A stretch of 64,000 bases of DNA from Komarekiella delphini-convector SJRDD-AB1 (GCF_014831675.1 NZ_VJXY01000019.1:82218-146217); one strand, 5' to 3'. Positions 16,655-25,120 are shown, numbered from the stretch's first letter. Translations and numbers: made by a program. Notes: generated by a model from the letters alone, not told the origin.

Positions 16655-18583
16655 ATGAGTATTATTACACTACAATCAGTTAAAAAAGACTTTGGCATCA
16701 AAGAAATTCTCATTGATGCTAGTTTTAGTCTTGATGCTACAGATAAAGTTGGTTTAATTGGTACTAACGGTTCTGGTAAATCGACATTATTAAAGATGAT
16801 AGCAGGACTAGAACCAATCGATAGTGGTCAAATTTTAGTCAACTCTGGTTCTAAAATTATCTATTTACCCCAACAACCAGATTTAGATGAAAATCACACA
16901 GTTTTAGAACAAGTTTTCGCTGATAGTGGCGAACACATGGCTTTGGTGCGTGAGTACGAAGAACTTTCAGATAAACTAGCTCATTATCCAGATGACAGTC
17001 AGTTAATGTCTCGCCTTTCTGCGGTAATGCAAAGTATGGATGCAAACGGCGGTTGGGAATTAGAAACAAACGCCAAAATTATCCTCACTAAGTTAGGAAT
17101 TTCTGACTTTGACGCCAAAATCGGTACTTTGTCTGGAGGCTATCGCAAGCGCATTGCTTTAGCATCAGCACTGCTATCAGAACCCGATGTTTTACTCATG
17201 GATGAGCCAACAAACCATCTTGATGCTCTTTCTGTGGAATGGTTACAAAGTTATTTGAATCGTTATCGTGGCGCACTTTTTCTGATAACTCACGATCGCT
17301 ACTTTTTAGATCGTGTTACCAATCGCATCGTTGAAATTGACCGAGGCGACATTTACACTTACACAGGCAACTATTCATATTACCTCGAAAAGAAAGCCTT
17401 AGCTGAAGAATCTGCCGTTAGCAGTCAACGCAAACATCAAGGCGTGTTGCGGCGCGAGTTGGAATGGCTTAAACGTGGCCCAAAAGCTAGAAGTACTAAG
17501 CAAAAAGCTAGAATTGACCGCGCTCATGCTCTGCGAGACACTGAGTTTAAGCAAGTTCAGGGTAAAGTTGATATTTCTACAGTTGGTCGTCGTATAGGCA
17601 AAAAAGTTATTGAACTAAATCAAATTTCTAAAGCCTACGATGGCCGCACTCTAATTAATAATTTTAGCTATGAATTTAGTCCAGAAGACCGCATTGGCAT
17701 CATTGGCGGTAACGGTGCAGGTAAATCCACACTAATGGATATGATTACCGGGCGGGTTCAGCCTGATTCTGGCAGTGTAGAAATTGGTGGTACAATTCAT
17801 ATCGGTTATTTTGACCAGCATTCTGAAGAATTACTCACAGCATTGAACGAAGATCAGCGCGTGATTGACTATATCAAAGAAGAAGGAGAATTTGTCAAAA
17901 TAACCGACGGTACTCAAATTACTGCTTCTCAAATGCTGGAGCGGTTTCTGTTTCCAGGAAACCAGCAATATGCACCAATTCATAAACTGTCTGGTGGAGA
18001 AAAACGCCGTTTATTTCTATTGCGGGTGCTGATGAGTGCGCCCAATGTTTTGATTTTAGATGAACCGACAAATGATTTAGATGTACAAACATTGGCAGTC
18101 TTAGAGGACTATTTAGAAGATTTTGTAGGCTGTGTAATTGTAGTTTCTCACGATCGCTACTTTCTCGACCGTACTATAGACACAATTTTTTCTTTTGAAG
18201 AAGGCGGCAATCTCCGGCAATATCCAGGTAATTACTCAGTTTATCTAGACTATAAAAAAGCCGAAGAAGCACAGCAACAAGCCGCTAATACCAAGGAAAA
18301 GCAAAAAAATGTAGAAGTTCAAAAAGCTGCATCTGTGCCCAAAGAAGTAGAGAATAAAAAGCGGCGTGGTCTATCAAATTGGGAAAAAAAAGAATGGATG
18401 CAGTTGGAAGGTAAAATTGCTCAGTTAGAAACAGAGAAAGCAGAAGCCGAAAAAATGTTAACAAACGTTTCTCCAGGAAATTATAGCCAAGTTCAAAAAC
18501 TCTATGAACAGGTGGAATCGCTCAAGCAAGCGATTGATGTGGCGACTGAACGCTGGTTAGAATTGGCTGAGATAGAGTCTTAA
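16655..18583 (+). CDS. ABC-F family ATPase (Uup/EttA-like)
   Basis: A soluble twin-ATPase protein of 642 residues. The first ABC domain has Walker A GTNGSGKST, signature LSGGYRKR and Walker B LLMDEPTNHLDA; the second has GGNGAGKST, LSGGEKRR and LILDEPTNDLD. Between them is the ABC-F linker (about residues 230-300), and the C-terminus (about 560-640) is a charged coiled coil like that of Uup. No membrane segments are present. ABC-F proteins bind the ribosomal E site and act in translation or antibiotic protection. The frame is open back to 16586, but the ATG at 16655 (MSIITLQSVKKDFG) matches the family start. Confidence 0.9.
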   Translation: MSIITLQSVKKDFGIKEILIDASFSLDATDKVGLIGTNGSGKSTLLKMIAGLEPIDSGQILVNSGSKIIYLPQQPDLDENHTVLEQVFADSGEHMALVREYEELSDKLAHYPDDSQLMSRLSAVMQSMDANGGWELETNAKIILTKLGISDFDAKIGTLSGGYRKRIALASALLSEPDVLLMDEPTNHLDALSVEWLQSYLNRYRGALFLITHDRYFLDRVTNRIVEIDRGDIYTYTGNYSYYLEKKALAEESAVSSQRKHQGVLRRELEWLKRGPKARSTKQKARIDRAHALRDTEFKQVQGKVDISTVGRRIGKKVIELNQISKAYDGRTLINNFSYEFSPEDRIGIIGGNGAGKSTLMDMITGRVQPDSGSVEIGGTIHIGYFDQHSEELLTALNEDQRVIDYIKEEGEFVKITDGTQITASQMLERFLFPGNQQYAPIHKLSGGEKRRLFLLRVLMSAPNVLILDEPTNDLDVQTLAVLEDYLEDFVGCVIVVSHDRYFLDRTIDTIFSFEEGGNLRQYPGNYSVYLDYKKAEEAQQQAANTKEKQKNVEVQKAASVPKEVENKKRRGLSNWEKKEWMQLEGKIAQLETEKAEAEKMLTNVSPGNYSQVQKLYEQVESLKQAIDVATERWLELAEIES

Positions 18584-18695
18584 TAATTAGGTGGTGAAGC
18601 AGCAACGGCAGAAATTGCCCGCGTTATTCAAGATGTGGCGCGATGGTAGCGGTGATTTAACAGTTATCAGTTCTTTACACATCACCTAGTTACAG

Positions 18696-19097
18696 CTATT
18701 CAACCCAGTTCTCTAATAACAGCATAGGAATGCGAGAGAATTCTCGGACGTTATTGGTGACGAGAGTAACTCCTAAACTTAGAGCATGAGAGGCGATGAG
18801 CATATCCATTGCACCAATGATCAGTCCTCGACTTTCGAGATCACTTCTAATACTGCCGTAAATAGTCGCAGATGCTTGATTGAATTCAACAATTTCTAAA
18901 GGTAGCAAAAATTGTAGCAGGGCGGTGCGGTTCTTCTCTTGTTGTCGGCTTTTAGCGACTCCGTATTCGAGTTCAGCAACAGTGATGGAGGAGATACCCA
19001 CATCAGGAATGTTAAGGGTTTGAAATCTATCTAGCACTTTTTGGGGTTTTTGCTTGATGAGGTAAATGCAGATATTGGTATCAAGCAGGTATAGCAT
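18696..19097 (-). CDS. vapC: VapC-type PIN-domain toxin
   Basis: A 133-residue PIN-domain ribonuclease. The first acid is in LLDTNICIYLIK, the second in TVAELEYG, and the third and fourth in MDMLIASHALSLG and TNNVREFSRI, so all four acidic or polar positions of the active site are in place. The start codon immediately follows the TAA of the antitoxin gene, the usual antitoxin-toxin order. VapC toxins cleave tRNA or rRNA when not bound by VapB. Unlike the PIN genes at 24.7 and 25.6 kb this one is intact. Confidence 0.9.
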   Translation of the reverse strand: MLYLLDTNICIYLIKQKPQKVLDRFQTLNIPDVGISSITVAELEYGVAKSRQQEKNRTALLQFLLPLEIVEFNQASATIYGSIRSDLESRGLIIGAMDMLIASHALSLGVTLVTNNVREFSRIPMLLLENWVE

Positions 19098-19325
19098 TTA
19101 CAAACTTTCTCTAGTGTCGATTAGTGGCTGGTCTCTAGTAGTCATGAAATCATCGGAGAAATTGTCTAGACTCTCAATGAGAGATTGCCAGGGGTTATCT
19201 TTGGCAATCAGAACAATAGCGTTACCAATTTTTTTGATATAGACTTCTGTGCCAGTGAGTTTAAAATCTTCAGGCAAAATAACAATTTGGTGAGTACCAT
19301 CAGTGCTGAGTTTAGCGGTGTTCAT
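19098..19325 (-). CDS. vapB: VapB-type antitoxin (AbrB/SpoVT-like)
   Basis: A 75-residue antitoxin with an N-terminal AbrB/MazE swapped-hairpin-like region (MNTAKLSTDGTHQIVILPED, FKLTGTEVYIKKIGNAIVL) that should bind its own promoter, and an acidic C-terminal tail (DNFSDDFMTTRD) suited to wrap the toxin. The stop abuts the vapC start with no gap. Such pairs are usually autoregulated. Confidence 0.85.
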   Translation of the reverse strand: MNTAKLSTDGTHQIVILPEDFKLTGTEVYIKKIGNAIVLIAKDNPWQSLIESLDNFSDDFMTTRDQPLIDTRESL

Positions 19326-19508
19326 AATCTGACTTTTCTTCTGTTGTAGTTGCTCATCGTTAAACTATAGCGCTTCTCATTTGGATGTCATACACTACAA
19401 TCCAGTTTTATCGTAATAAAAATTATCAAGCATCTATGAAAAATGCGATCGCTGTTAAGCGTGCCGCAGGTATCGCCTTTTGCTCAACTTTATCCATCTT
19501 CTATGAAC

Positions 19509-19718
19509 GCGATATTCATCCTTAACATCGCGACATTCATAAGCAATATCACAATATTTGTCATTAACATTGCGATTTTAGTTATCGATATCGCGATATT
19601 CATCCTTAACATCGCGATATTCATAAGCAATATCACGATATTTGTCGTCAACATTGCGATTTTAGTTATTGATATCGTGATATTCATCCTTAACATTGCG
19701 ATTTTTGTCACTAACATT
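19509..19718. repeat. ten tandem 21-bp repeats, arranged in an 84-bp higher-order pattern
   Basis: Ten 21-bp units are read without gaps. Units 1-4 (starting GCGATATTCATCC, GCGACATTCATAAG, ACAATATTTGTC, GCGATTTTAG) recur almost exactly as units 5-8, and units 9-10 start the cycle again. The unit length is a multiple of three, so both strands stay open: the plus strand reads as Ile-rich heptapeptides (IFILNIA, IFISNIT), the minus strand as MNIAMLR-like ones. An open frame over 19443-19841 runs through it, but it lacks a convincing ribosome site and the flanks look non-coding, so I treat this as a repeat array. Confidence 0.9.
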
Positions 19719-19928
19719 AAGGCAATGTCTACGACGAGCTTCTCTACAAAAGGCTTTGCCAATGCTTACGTAAATAAGACCAAGTGCAAAATACGAATCA
19801 AGAAAAATTACTTATATTTCTGGGCTAATCTTATTCAATAAAGTATATGTATTCACTAATTTTACTGCACCAGAAAACAGCTTCATTAGGTCAAAATAGT
19901 TCTTAATCTTCCTCTAAGGAGTATATTT

Positions 19929-20324
19929 ATGCCACGTCAGAAACGTACATCTCGTGTTCTAGAAAAAGCTGAATTCAGATCTGCTGGACTAAAAGCAATC
20001 GATCCAAATATGAATTTTGATGATAGTTGCAATTTACAAAACCTGGCTCAATCAATTGAGCAGTTACGCACTATGCTTGATGCTTATAACGCCGCTCTCG
20101 CTGTGGTTGACTCTTCCAAAACTAAGATTGATGAGATGGAAAAAAGCTTGAGTAATCTTTCAGACAAGTTGCTGAGGGGAGTTGCTTTTAAGTACGGCAG
20201 AAACAGCAGCGAATATGAAATAGCGGGTGGCATTCGTGACAGTGAACGTGTACGCAAAAGCAGGTTAACCCGCTTTAAAGCTGGTACAGGGCAAATATTA
20301 GATGAAAATGCGAAAACTGCATAG
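19929..20324 (+). CDS. hypothetical cyanobacterial protein, helical
   Basis: A 131-residue protein with a good AAGGAG 9-10 bases before the ATG. The N-terminus is basic (MPRQKRTSRVLEKAEFRSAG), the middle helical (about residues 40-85: LRTMLDAYNAALAVVDSSK, IDEMEKSLSNLSDKLL), and the C-terminus basic (VRKSRLTRFKAGTG). This composition suits a small nucleic-acid- or partner-binding protein, but I recognise no family. It is monocistronic and is followed by a strong palindrome. Confidence 0.6.
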   Translation: MPRQKRTSRVLEKAEFRSAGLKAIDPNMNFDDSCNLQNLAQSIEQLRTMLDAYNAALAVVDSSKTKIDEMEKSLSNLSDKLLRGVAFKYGRNSSEYEIAGGIRDSERVRKSRLTRFKAGTGQILDENAKTA

Positions 20325-20364
20325 ATGGCAATAGAATTTTCGATTTTGGATTGAACAAAACCCT

Positions 20365-20393
20365 GTAGAGACGTTGCATTGCAACGTCTCTAC
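20365..20393. repeat. perfect 14-bp-arm palindrome
   Basis: GTAGAGACGTTGCA and TGCAACGTCTCTAC pair around a single T. Such perfect palindromes are dispersed in Nostoc-type genomes. A shorter relative is at 32554-32573 (AGACGCGATTAATCGCGTCT). It may also serve as a terminator for the preceding gene. Confidence 0.75.
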
Positions 20394-20495
20394 TTAATTA
20401 CAAATTACGAATTAGTATTGGGTGTTAGTATGCTAGCAAAATCAGCACATAATACATATAACCAGTAACCAGCTAGCGTCCACCAAAAGCCACCC

Positions 20496-21254
20496 ATGCC
20501 GCAAAATAATCAAATAGCTGTTGAATTTCGCCATGTCACCTTTAGCCGCAATCATCGCCCCTTGGTATCGAATCTCAATTTCAGCATCCGCCAAGGAGAA
20601 GCATTAGTATTACTCGGACGCAGTGGTAGCGGCAAAACTACGACAATGAAGTTAATTAATCGCCTATTTACACCCACACAAGGCGAAGTTTTATTTGATG
20701 GCATTCCTACAACTCAATGGAACGAAATTAAATTGCGGCGAAAGATTGGTTATGTAATTCAAGAAACTGGTTTATTTCCCCATTTTAGTGTTGAACGTAA
20801 TGTAGGTTTAGTCCCCGCGTTGGAAGGTTGGCAACCTAAACAAATCAAAACGCGGGTTTATGAATTGTTGCAATTAGTAGGCTTAGAACCAGCACAATTT
20901 GCCCAGCGTTACCCTCATGAACTTTCGGGAGGGCAAAAGCAAAGAGTCGGTGTCGCCAGGGCTTTAGCAGCAGACCCGCCAGTATTATTAATGGATGAAC
21001 CCTTTGGCGCACTCGACCCAATTACGCGCCTAGAACTCCAACAAGAGTTTCGGCGTTTGCAACAGGAATTAGGCAAAACAGCTGTTTTTGTCACCCACGA
21101 TATTCAAGAAGCCTTTGTTTTGGCATCGAGAATTGGTTTAATGTATGGGGGAGAATTGGTAGTATTAGGGACAACAGATGAATTTATGCGATCGCAACAC
21201 CCAGAAAGCCTAGCCTTTCTTCAATGTCTGCGTTCCCTGAAAGATACTTTATGA
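20496..21254 (+). CDS. osmoprotectant-type ABC importer, ATPase
   Basis: A 252-residue ABC ATPase with Walker A GRSGSGKTT (about residue 38), signature LSGGQKQRVGVARALA (about 142), Walker B VLLMDEPFGALDP and the H-loop VTHD. It is the first gene of a three-gene unit with permease and binding protein, in the arrangement of OpuC/ProU-like (QAT family) importers for glycine betaine, choline or related solutes. It lacks the C-terminal CBS domains found in OpuCA and OpuAA, so it is the short form. Its TGA overlaps the permease ATG. Confidence 0.85.
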   Translation: MPQNNQIAVEFRHVTFSRNHRPLVSNLNFSIRQGEALVLLGRSGSGKTTTMKLINRLFTPTQGEVLFDGIPTTQWNEIKLRRKIGYVIQETGLFPHFSVERNVGLVPALEGWQPKQIKTRVYELLQLVGLEPAQFAQRYPHELSGGQKQRVGVARALAADPPVLLMDEPFGALDPITRLELQQEFRRLQQELGKTAVFVTHDIQEAFVLASRIGLMYGGELVVLGTTDEFMRSQHPESLAFLQCLRSLKDTL

Positions 21255-21874
21255 AAGATTTCTTCCTTGTTAAGTATGCTCCAGAAATCCTTCAGCATAC
21301 TCTAGAACATTTATTTTTGGTGGGTATTGCTATCAGTATTGCCATATTTGTAGGCATTCCACTAGGTATTTTGATTACACGCAAAACCTATCTTCGCCAA
21401 CCAATTCTTGGGATAGCAAATGTTTTGCAAACTATACCTAGTTTGGCACTGTTTGGTTTACTCATCCCTCTTGCTGGAATTGGTGTAGTACCAGCAATTA
21501 TTGCTTTGACTTTATATTCTTTTTTACCAATAATTCGTAACACCTACACAGGTATCACTAATGTAGATCCAGCTATTCGAGAAGCTGGTAGAGGGATGGG
21601 AATGACAGATACACAATTGTTGTTGCAAGTTGAGATTCCCTTGGCAATGGGAGTGATTTTAGCAGGGGTACGAGTAGCAACTGTAATTGCTATTGGTATT
21701 GCAACCATCGCCGCTGCAATTGGTGCTGGTGGTTTGGGAGTGTTTATTTTTCGTGGAATATCAGTAGTCAATGATCAGTTAATTCTAGCTGGGGCGTTTC
21801 CAGCGGCAGTAATTGCCTTACTGGCTGACTTAATAATTGGATGGATAGAGAATAAACTAAAAATTAAAAACTAA
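21251..21874 (+). CDS. osmoprotectant-type ABC importer, permease
   Basis: A 207-residue permease with five or six hydrophobic segments and the BPD cytoplasmic loop around EAGRGMGMTDTQLLLQVEIP (about residues 115-135), which docks on the ATPase. The start is the ATG at 21251, overlapping the upstream stop as ATGA, rather than a TTG at 21224, giving translational coupling. The binding-protein gene begins 7 bases downstream. Confidence 0.85.
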   Translation: MKDFFLVKYAPEILQHTLEHLFLVGIAISIAIFVGIPLGILITRKTYLRQPILGIANVLQTIPSLALFGLLIPLAGIGVVPAIIALTLYSFLPIIRNTYTGITNVDPAIREAGRGMGMTDTQLLLQVEIPLAMGVILAGVRVATVIAIGIATIAAAIGAGGLGVFIFRGISVVNDQLILAGAFPAAVIALLADLIIGWIENKLKIKN

Positions 21875-21881
21875 GCAAGTC

Positions 21882-22820
21882 ATGAAAAGATTTTTAATAT
21901 TTTGCTTTTTAAGTTTTGCTTTGTTACTACTAATCACCAGCTGCAAACCTAACTTAAGTAATAGTAGCAGTGGTGGTAATATTATCGTTGCTTCCAAAGA
22001 TTTTACTGAACAAGATATTTTGGGAGAACTCTTAGCACAGCAAATTGAGGCGACAACTAATTTAAAAGTAGATCGTCGTCCTCGTTTGGGTGGTTCTTTC
22101 ATCTGTCATAGTGCTATTACTTCCGGCAAAATTGATGCATATATTGAATATACAGGCACAGCTTTTACTGGGATTTTAAAACAAAAAGTAGTTAGCAATC
22201 CCAAAGAAGTTTATGACAAGTTAAAACAAGCTTATGCCCAGCAATTCAATTTGGAAGTAATGCCATCTTTAGGTTTTGAAAACACTTTTGCGATGATTAT
22301 TCGCGGTGAAGACGCTAAGCGCTACAACATTCAAACTCTTTCTCAAGTTAGTCAATATACACCGCAGTGGCGTGGCGGTTTTGGCTATGAATTTTTGGAG
22401 CGAGAAGATGGTTTTCCAGGATTAGCTAAAACTTATGGCTTACGTTTTGCCAAACCACCCCAAATTATGGACTTGGGTTTAGTATATCGTGCTCTGGTGC
22501 AAAAGCAAGTGGATATGGTGGCGGGTAGTTCTACAGATGGTCAAATTTCTCGCTTGGGTGTAGTGGTGTTAAAAGATGATAAACAGTATTTTCCTCCTTA
22601 TGAAGCAGCACCAATTTTTCGTCAAGAAACTTTACAGAAATATCCAGAATTAAGAAAGGCGATCGCTCAACTTGCTGGTAAAATTTCGGCAGATGAAATG
22701 CGACAATTAAATAATTTAGTTGAGGGTGAATTACGCAACATTAAAGATGTTGTCCAGGAGTTCCGCAAGTTAAAAGGATTAGATTCTTTTAAAAACACTA
22801 AAAAACCTGTTTCTGCTTAG
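21882..22820 (+). CDS. osmoprotectant-type ABC importer, binding lipoprotein
   Basis: A 312-residue solute-binding lipoprotein. The signal is MKRFLIFCFLSFALLLLI followed by the lipobox ITSC. The mature part starts with the OpuAC-like region IIVASKDFTEQDILGELLAQ and contains AYIEYTGTAFTGIL and VDMVAGSSTDGQI, typical of glycine betaine/choline/carnitine binding proteins of the OsmX/OpuCC type. Whether the ligand is betaine cannot be told; the aromatic box was not modelled. It is the last gene of the importer unit. Confidence 0.85.
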   Translation: MKRFLIFCFLSFALLLLITSCKPNLSNSSSGGNIIVASKDFTEQDILGELLAQQIEATTNLKVDRRPRLGGSFICHSAITSGKIDAYIEYTGTAFTGILKQKVVSNPKEVYDKLKQAYAQQFNLEVMPSLGFENTFAMIIRGEDAKRYNIQTLSQVSQYTPQWRGGFGYEFLEREDGFPGLAKTYGLRFAKPPQIMDLGLVYRALVQKQVDMVAGSSTDGQISRLGVVVLKDDKQYFPPYEAAPIFRQETLQKYPELRKAIAQLAGKISADEMRQLNNLVEGELRNIKDVVQEFRKLKGLDSFKNTKKPVSA

Positions 22821-22987
22821 TATGATGGTGTTAATAAGGTTCGGATGAGCGCTTTTCACTTTTATAGTGATCTGGGAAAAGGTTAAGGGGTCAAGGGTAA
22901 AGGATGTATTTAAAACATCAGTCATTTATCCTTTAACTAAACTGTATTGATAGTGGTATGATATGAATTTATTTAATTGATTTAGCT

Positions 22988-23728
22988 ATGAATAACACTT
23001 TCTTAAAATCTACCAAAACATTACTTAAAGCTTCAATTATTGGGTTGTATATCTCTAGTGGAACTGTTTTATCTCAAACATTATCTCTTTCACCTAATTT
23101 GATTAGTTTTAATTCAGATGAAGGAGAAAAGCTATTAATTGACAGCAAATCGAGAGAAGATTTTTTTCCACTGAGTATGCAGTTTATTACCCAAAATAAT
23201 CAAGCATATTGTGGTATTGCTAGTATTGTTATGGTGCTGAATGGCTTGCAAATTCCTGCACCAGAAGCACCACAATACAAGCCTTATCGAGTATTCACTC
23301 AAGAAAACTTTTTTAATAATGAAGCTACAAAAAAAGTATTAGCTCCTGAGATTGTCTCTCGTCAAGGAATGACTCTAGAGCAATTGGGAGGATTATTAGC
23401 TAGCTACGGTGTTAAAGTTAATGTTTACCACGCAGCCAACACTAATTTAGAACAGTTTCGTAAATTAGCAGCAGAAAATTTGAAACAGCCGAAAAACTTC
23501 GTTTTAATTAACTATTTACGTAAAGAAATTGGTCAAGAAAAAGGCGGACATATTTCCCCATTAGCAGCATATAATGAGCAGACAGATAGATTTTTAATTA
23601 TGGATGTTTCTCGTTACAAATATCCGCCAGTTTGGGTAAAGACAACAGATTTATGGAAGGCGATGGCAACCACTGATTCTGATTCAGGTAAAACACGCGG
23701 CTTTGTATTTGTGAGTAAAGGGTCTTAA
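22988..23728 (+). CDS. phytochelatin synthase-like cysteine peptidase
   Basis: A 246-residue protein like the half-length bacterial phytochelatin synthase of Nostoc (Alr0975). An N-terminal hydrophobic stretch (about residues 13-30) looks like a signal or anchor. The papain-like triad is visible: Cys in NQAYCGIASIVMVLN (about 78), His in KGGHISPLAAYN (about 190) and Asp in FLIMDVSRYKYPPVW (about 208). Bacterial forms mainly cleave glycine from glutathione and make little phytochelatin; the plant-type C-terminal metal-sensing domain is absent. It is monocistronic. The intergenic region before it has low-complexity G-rich sequence. Confidence 0.9.
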   Translation: MNNTFLKSTKTLLKASIIGLYISSGTVLSQTLSLSPNLISFNSDEGEKLLIDSKSREDFFPLSMQFITQNNQAYCGIASIVMVLNGLQIPAPEAPQYKPYRVFTQENFFNNEATKKVLAPEIVSRQGMTLEQLGGLLASYGVKVNVYHAANTNLEQFRKLAAENLKQPKNFVLINYLRKEIGQEKGGHISPLAAYNEQTDRFLIMDVSRYKYPPVWVKTTDLWKAMATTDSDSGKTRGFVFVSKGS

Positions 23729-23797
23729 TATAGCGTTTCCGAATCTGCTGAGGTACGAATTTATCTGTCTTGAAAAGTTTTAATAGTTAATAAAAGT

Positions 23798-23826
23798 GTG
23801 TAGGCGTAGCCAGCCGTAGGCATCGC
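23798..23826. repeat. small dispersed repeat, type B
   Basis: GTGTAGGCGTAGCCAGCCGT followed by AGGCATCGC. The same element in either orientation occurs at 25121-25150, 35313-35340 (inside the M23 gene) and 58914-58942 (in the 3' end of a binding-protein gene). It is like the very small mobile repeats described in Nostoc genomes. Confidence 0.7.
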
Positions 23827-23877
23827 TTGTTATGGAAAAGTAGTGCTTTAGCGGAGTCTTACTGGAGCGATCGCCTT

Positions 23878-24018
23878 TCAGAAAGCTTCAAAAACACAGT
23901 GTAGAGGCATAGCGGCTTTCGTCTGTCCACTTGATTGCAATGTTAGGTTCTCGTACCAACTGTACGCTTCATTGAATTCTTCCTGAACTTCTGGGCGAAA
24001 TACCAGGACATAATTCAT
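23878..24018 (-). pseudogene. truncated RelE/ParE-family toxin
   Basis: The frame starts with ATG at 24018, overlapping the antitoxin TGA as ATGA, and reads MNYVLVFRPEVQEEFNEAYS then WYENLT, which is the standard N-terminus of ParE/RelE-type toxins that follow a TIGR02574 addiction-module antitoxin. After about 27 residues the similarity stops and the frame runs into dispersed-repeat DNA, ending in TGA at 23878. Normal toxins are about 95-100 residues, so more than two thirds is missing and it should be inactive. Confidence 0.75.
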
Positions 24019-24330
24019 TGCTGTCCCTTAATTGATGCTTTGATTTCTTCCCAAGTCAGCACATTATCTGGATTTGAATCGTAATCAGCTATTCGACAAT
24101 CAAGCTCTTGCTTCTGTGCATCGGTTAAATCAGGGTAAACTTGCTCTGCTGCGATGCTATCCCAAATTGCCTGCACAATACGGATTCTATCTTCAACACT
24201 CAGAGTTGCAATCTCGTTCAAAGTAGCTGTGATGTCCATGCTGATTCATTTGGAGGAACAAGTAAGCGACTGATACACCTCAAATATAACGGAGAAGATT
24301 TTCTCCATCAAATTGAACGCTGTAATTGAC
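24007..24330. repeat. 324-bp direct repeat, copy 1 (antitoxin gene and leader)
   Basis: Reading the two segments base by base, 24007-24330 and 26057-26380 are identical except for G at 24038 versus A at 26088. Each holds the full addiction-module antitoxin gene, its leader and the first four codons of the toxin. Beyond 24330/26380 the sequences continue as a diverged match for some 30 bases. Confidence 0.95.
24015..24239 (-). CDS. addiction module antitoxin (TIGR02574-type), copy 1
   Basis: A 74-residue helical, acidic protein (MDITATLNEIATLSVEDRIR; AIWDSI; LTDAQKQELDCRIADYD; WEEIKASIKG), the pattern of the putative addiction-module component family that pairs with ParE/RelE toxins. Its stop overlaps the start of a truncated toxin. 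A nearly identical second copy is at 26065-26289, differing by one residue (Ala to Val near the C-terminus). Confidence 0.85.
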   Translation of the reverse strand: MDITATLNEIATLSVEDRIRIVQAIWDSIAAEQVYPDLTDAQKQELDCRIADYDSNPDNVLTWEEIKASIKGQQ

Positions 24331-24453
24331 AATGTTACTATCAAAAATTTCACAACAAGCCGCTTTGCATCTATGCTCGTTTGTAAAATAAAGAAATGCA
24401 TTCTGTCTGTGTATATTTGACTTAGAATCCAGAGAAATAAAAGTGTAAATTTT

Positions 24454-24675
24454 ATGTCTAATTATCAAGAAGTACTATTCCAAGCTCAAAGCCTAACTCC
24501 TGAGGAGCAAATACGCTTAATTGAAGACTTGTCAAGTTTAATTCGTCAACAGGTGACGATGACACCCAAGCAAAAACACAGCATCCTCGAATTACGTGGG
24601 TTAGGTAAAGAAATCTGGAATGGTATTGATGCTCAAGAATACGTTAATCAGGAACGGGATTCATGGAATGGCTAG
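24454..24675 (+). CDS. antitoxin of a VapBC-like pair
   Basis: A 73-residue helical protein (NYQEVLFQAQSLTPEEQIRL, IEDLSSLIRQQV) ending in an acidic tail (DAQEYVNQERDSWNG). The opening resembles small cyanobacterial antitoxins encoded before PIN toxins. The stop overlaps the start of the PIN gene by 13 bases. It may still be expressed although its toxin is interrupted by a stop. Confidence 0.75.
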   Translation: MSNYQEVLFQAQSLTPEEQIRLIEDLSSLIRQQVTMTPKQKHSILELRGLGKEIWNGIDAQEYVNQERDSWNG

Positions 24676-25106
24676 TCCAGCTACAGGGACAAATTGTGGG
24701 TTTGGATACTGCTCCACTAATTTACTTTATTGAAGAAAATCCCAATTATTTGGATGTTGTAGATGCTTTTTTTGAAGCGATGTTTCGTGGTGAGTTTAGG
24801 GTTGTAACATCAGTTTTGACTATTACGGAAGTGTTAGTCTATCCCTTGCGACAAGGAAACACAGCATTAGCTCAACAATATCGTGAAATTCTATTTAATT
24901 CCCAAGGTTTGACTACTATCGAAGTTTTTCCCGACATTGGTGAAAATGCTGCATAATTAAAGGCAGATTATAACTTAAGAACCCCAGATGCTATTCACAT
25001 GGCTACTGCTATTCGTGGAGGTGCATCATTATTCTTAACAAATGATGCGCGGTTGCCATCGTTACCAAGATTAACCGTGTTAGTGTTGGAGCAATTAATA
25101 GTTTGA
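24663..25106 (+). pseudogene. PIN-domain toxin with one in-frame stop
   Basis: The frame opens with MEWLVQLQGQIVGLDTAPLI, giving the first PIN acid (LDTAPLIYFIEENP), and the second in TITEVLVYPLR. A TAA at 24954-24956 ends it after 97 residues. The same frame then continues without shift as LKADYNLRTPDAIHMATAIR and SLFLTNDARLPSLP, which supply the third and fourth acids of the domain, ending with TGA at 25104-25106. The full protein would be about 147 residues. One substitution (for example CAA to TAA) explains the break. Confidence 0.85.
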
Positions 25107-25120
25107 GTATTTTTTGTATT

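Noticed and set aside
18593-18652. Short coding-like stretch GGEAATAEIARVIQDVARW after the ABC-F gene
   Set aside because: It may be a leftover gene end, but at 19 residues it cannot be assigned or separated from chance.
19509-19718. CRISPR array
   Set aside because: The 21-bp units are contiguous with no unique spacers, and no cas genes are present. No other region shows spaced repeats.
19443-19841. 132-codon frame over the 21-bp repeat array
   Set aside because: Openness on both strands follows from a 21-bp period without stops; flanking codons do not look like a gene.
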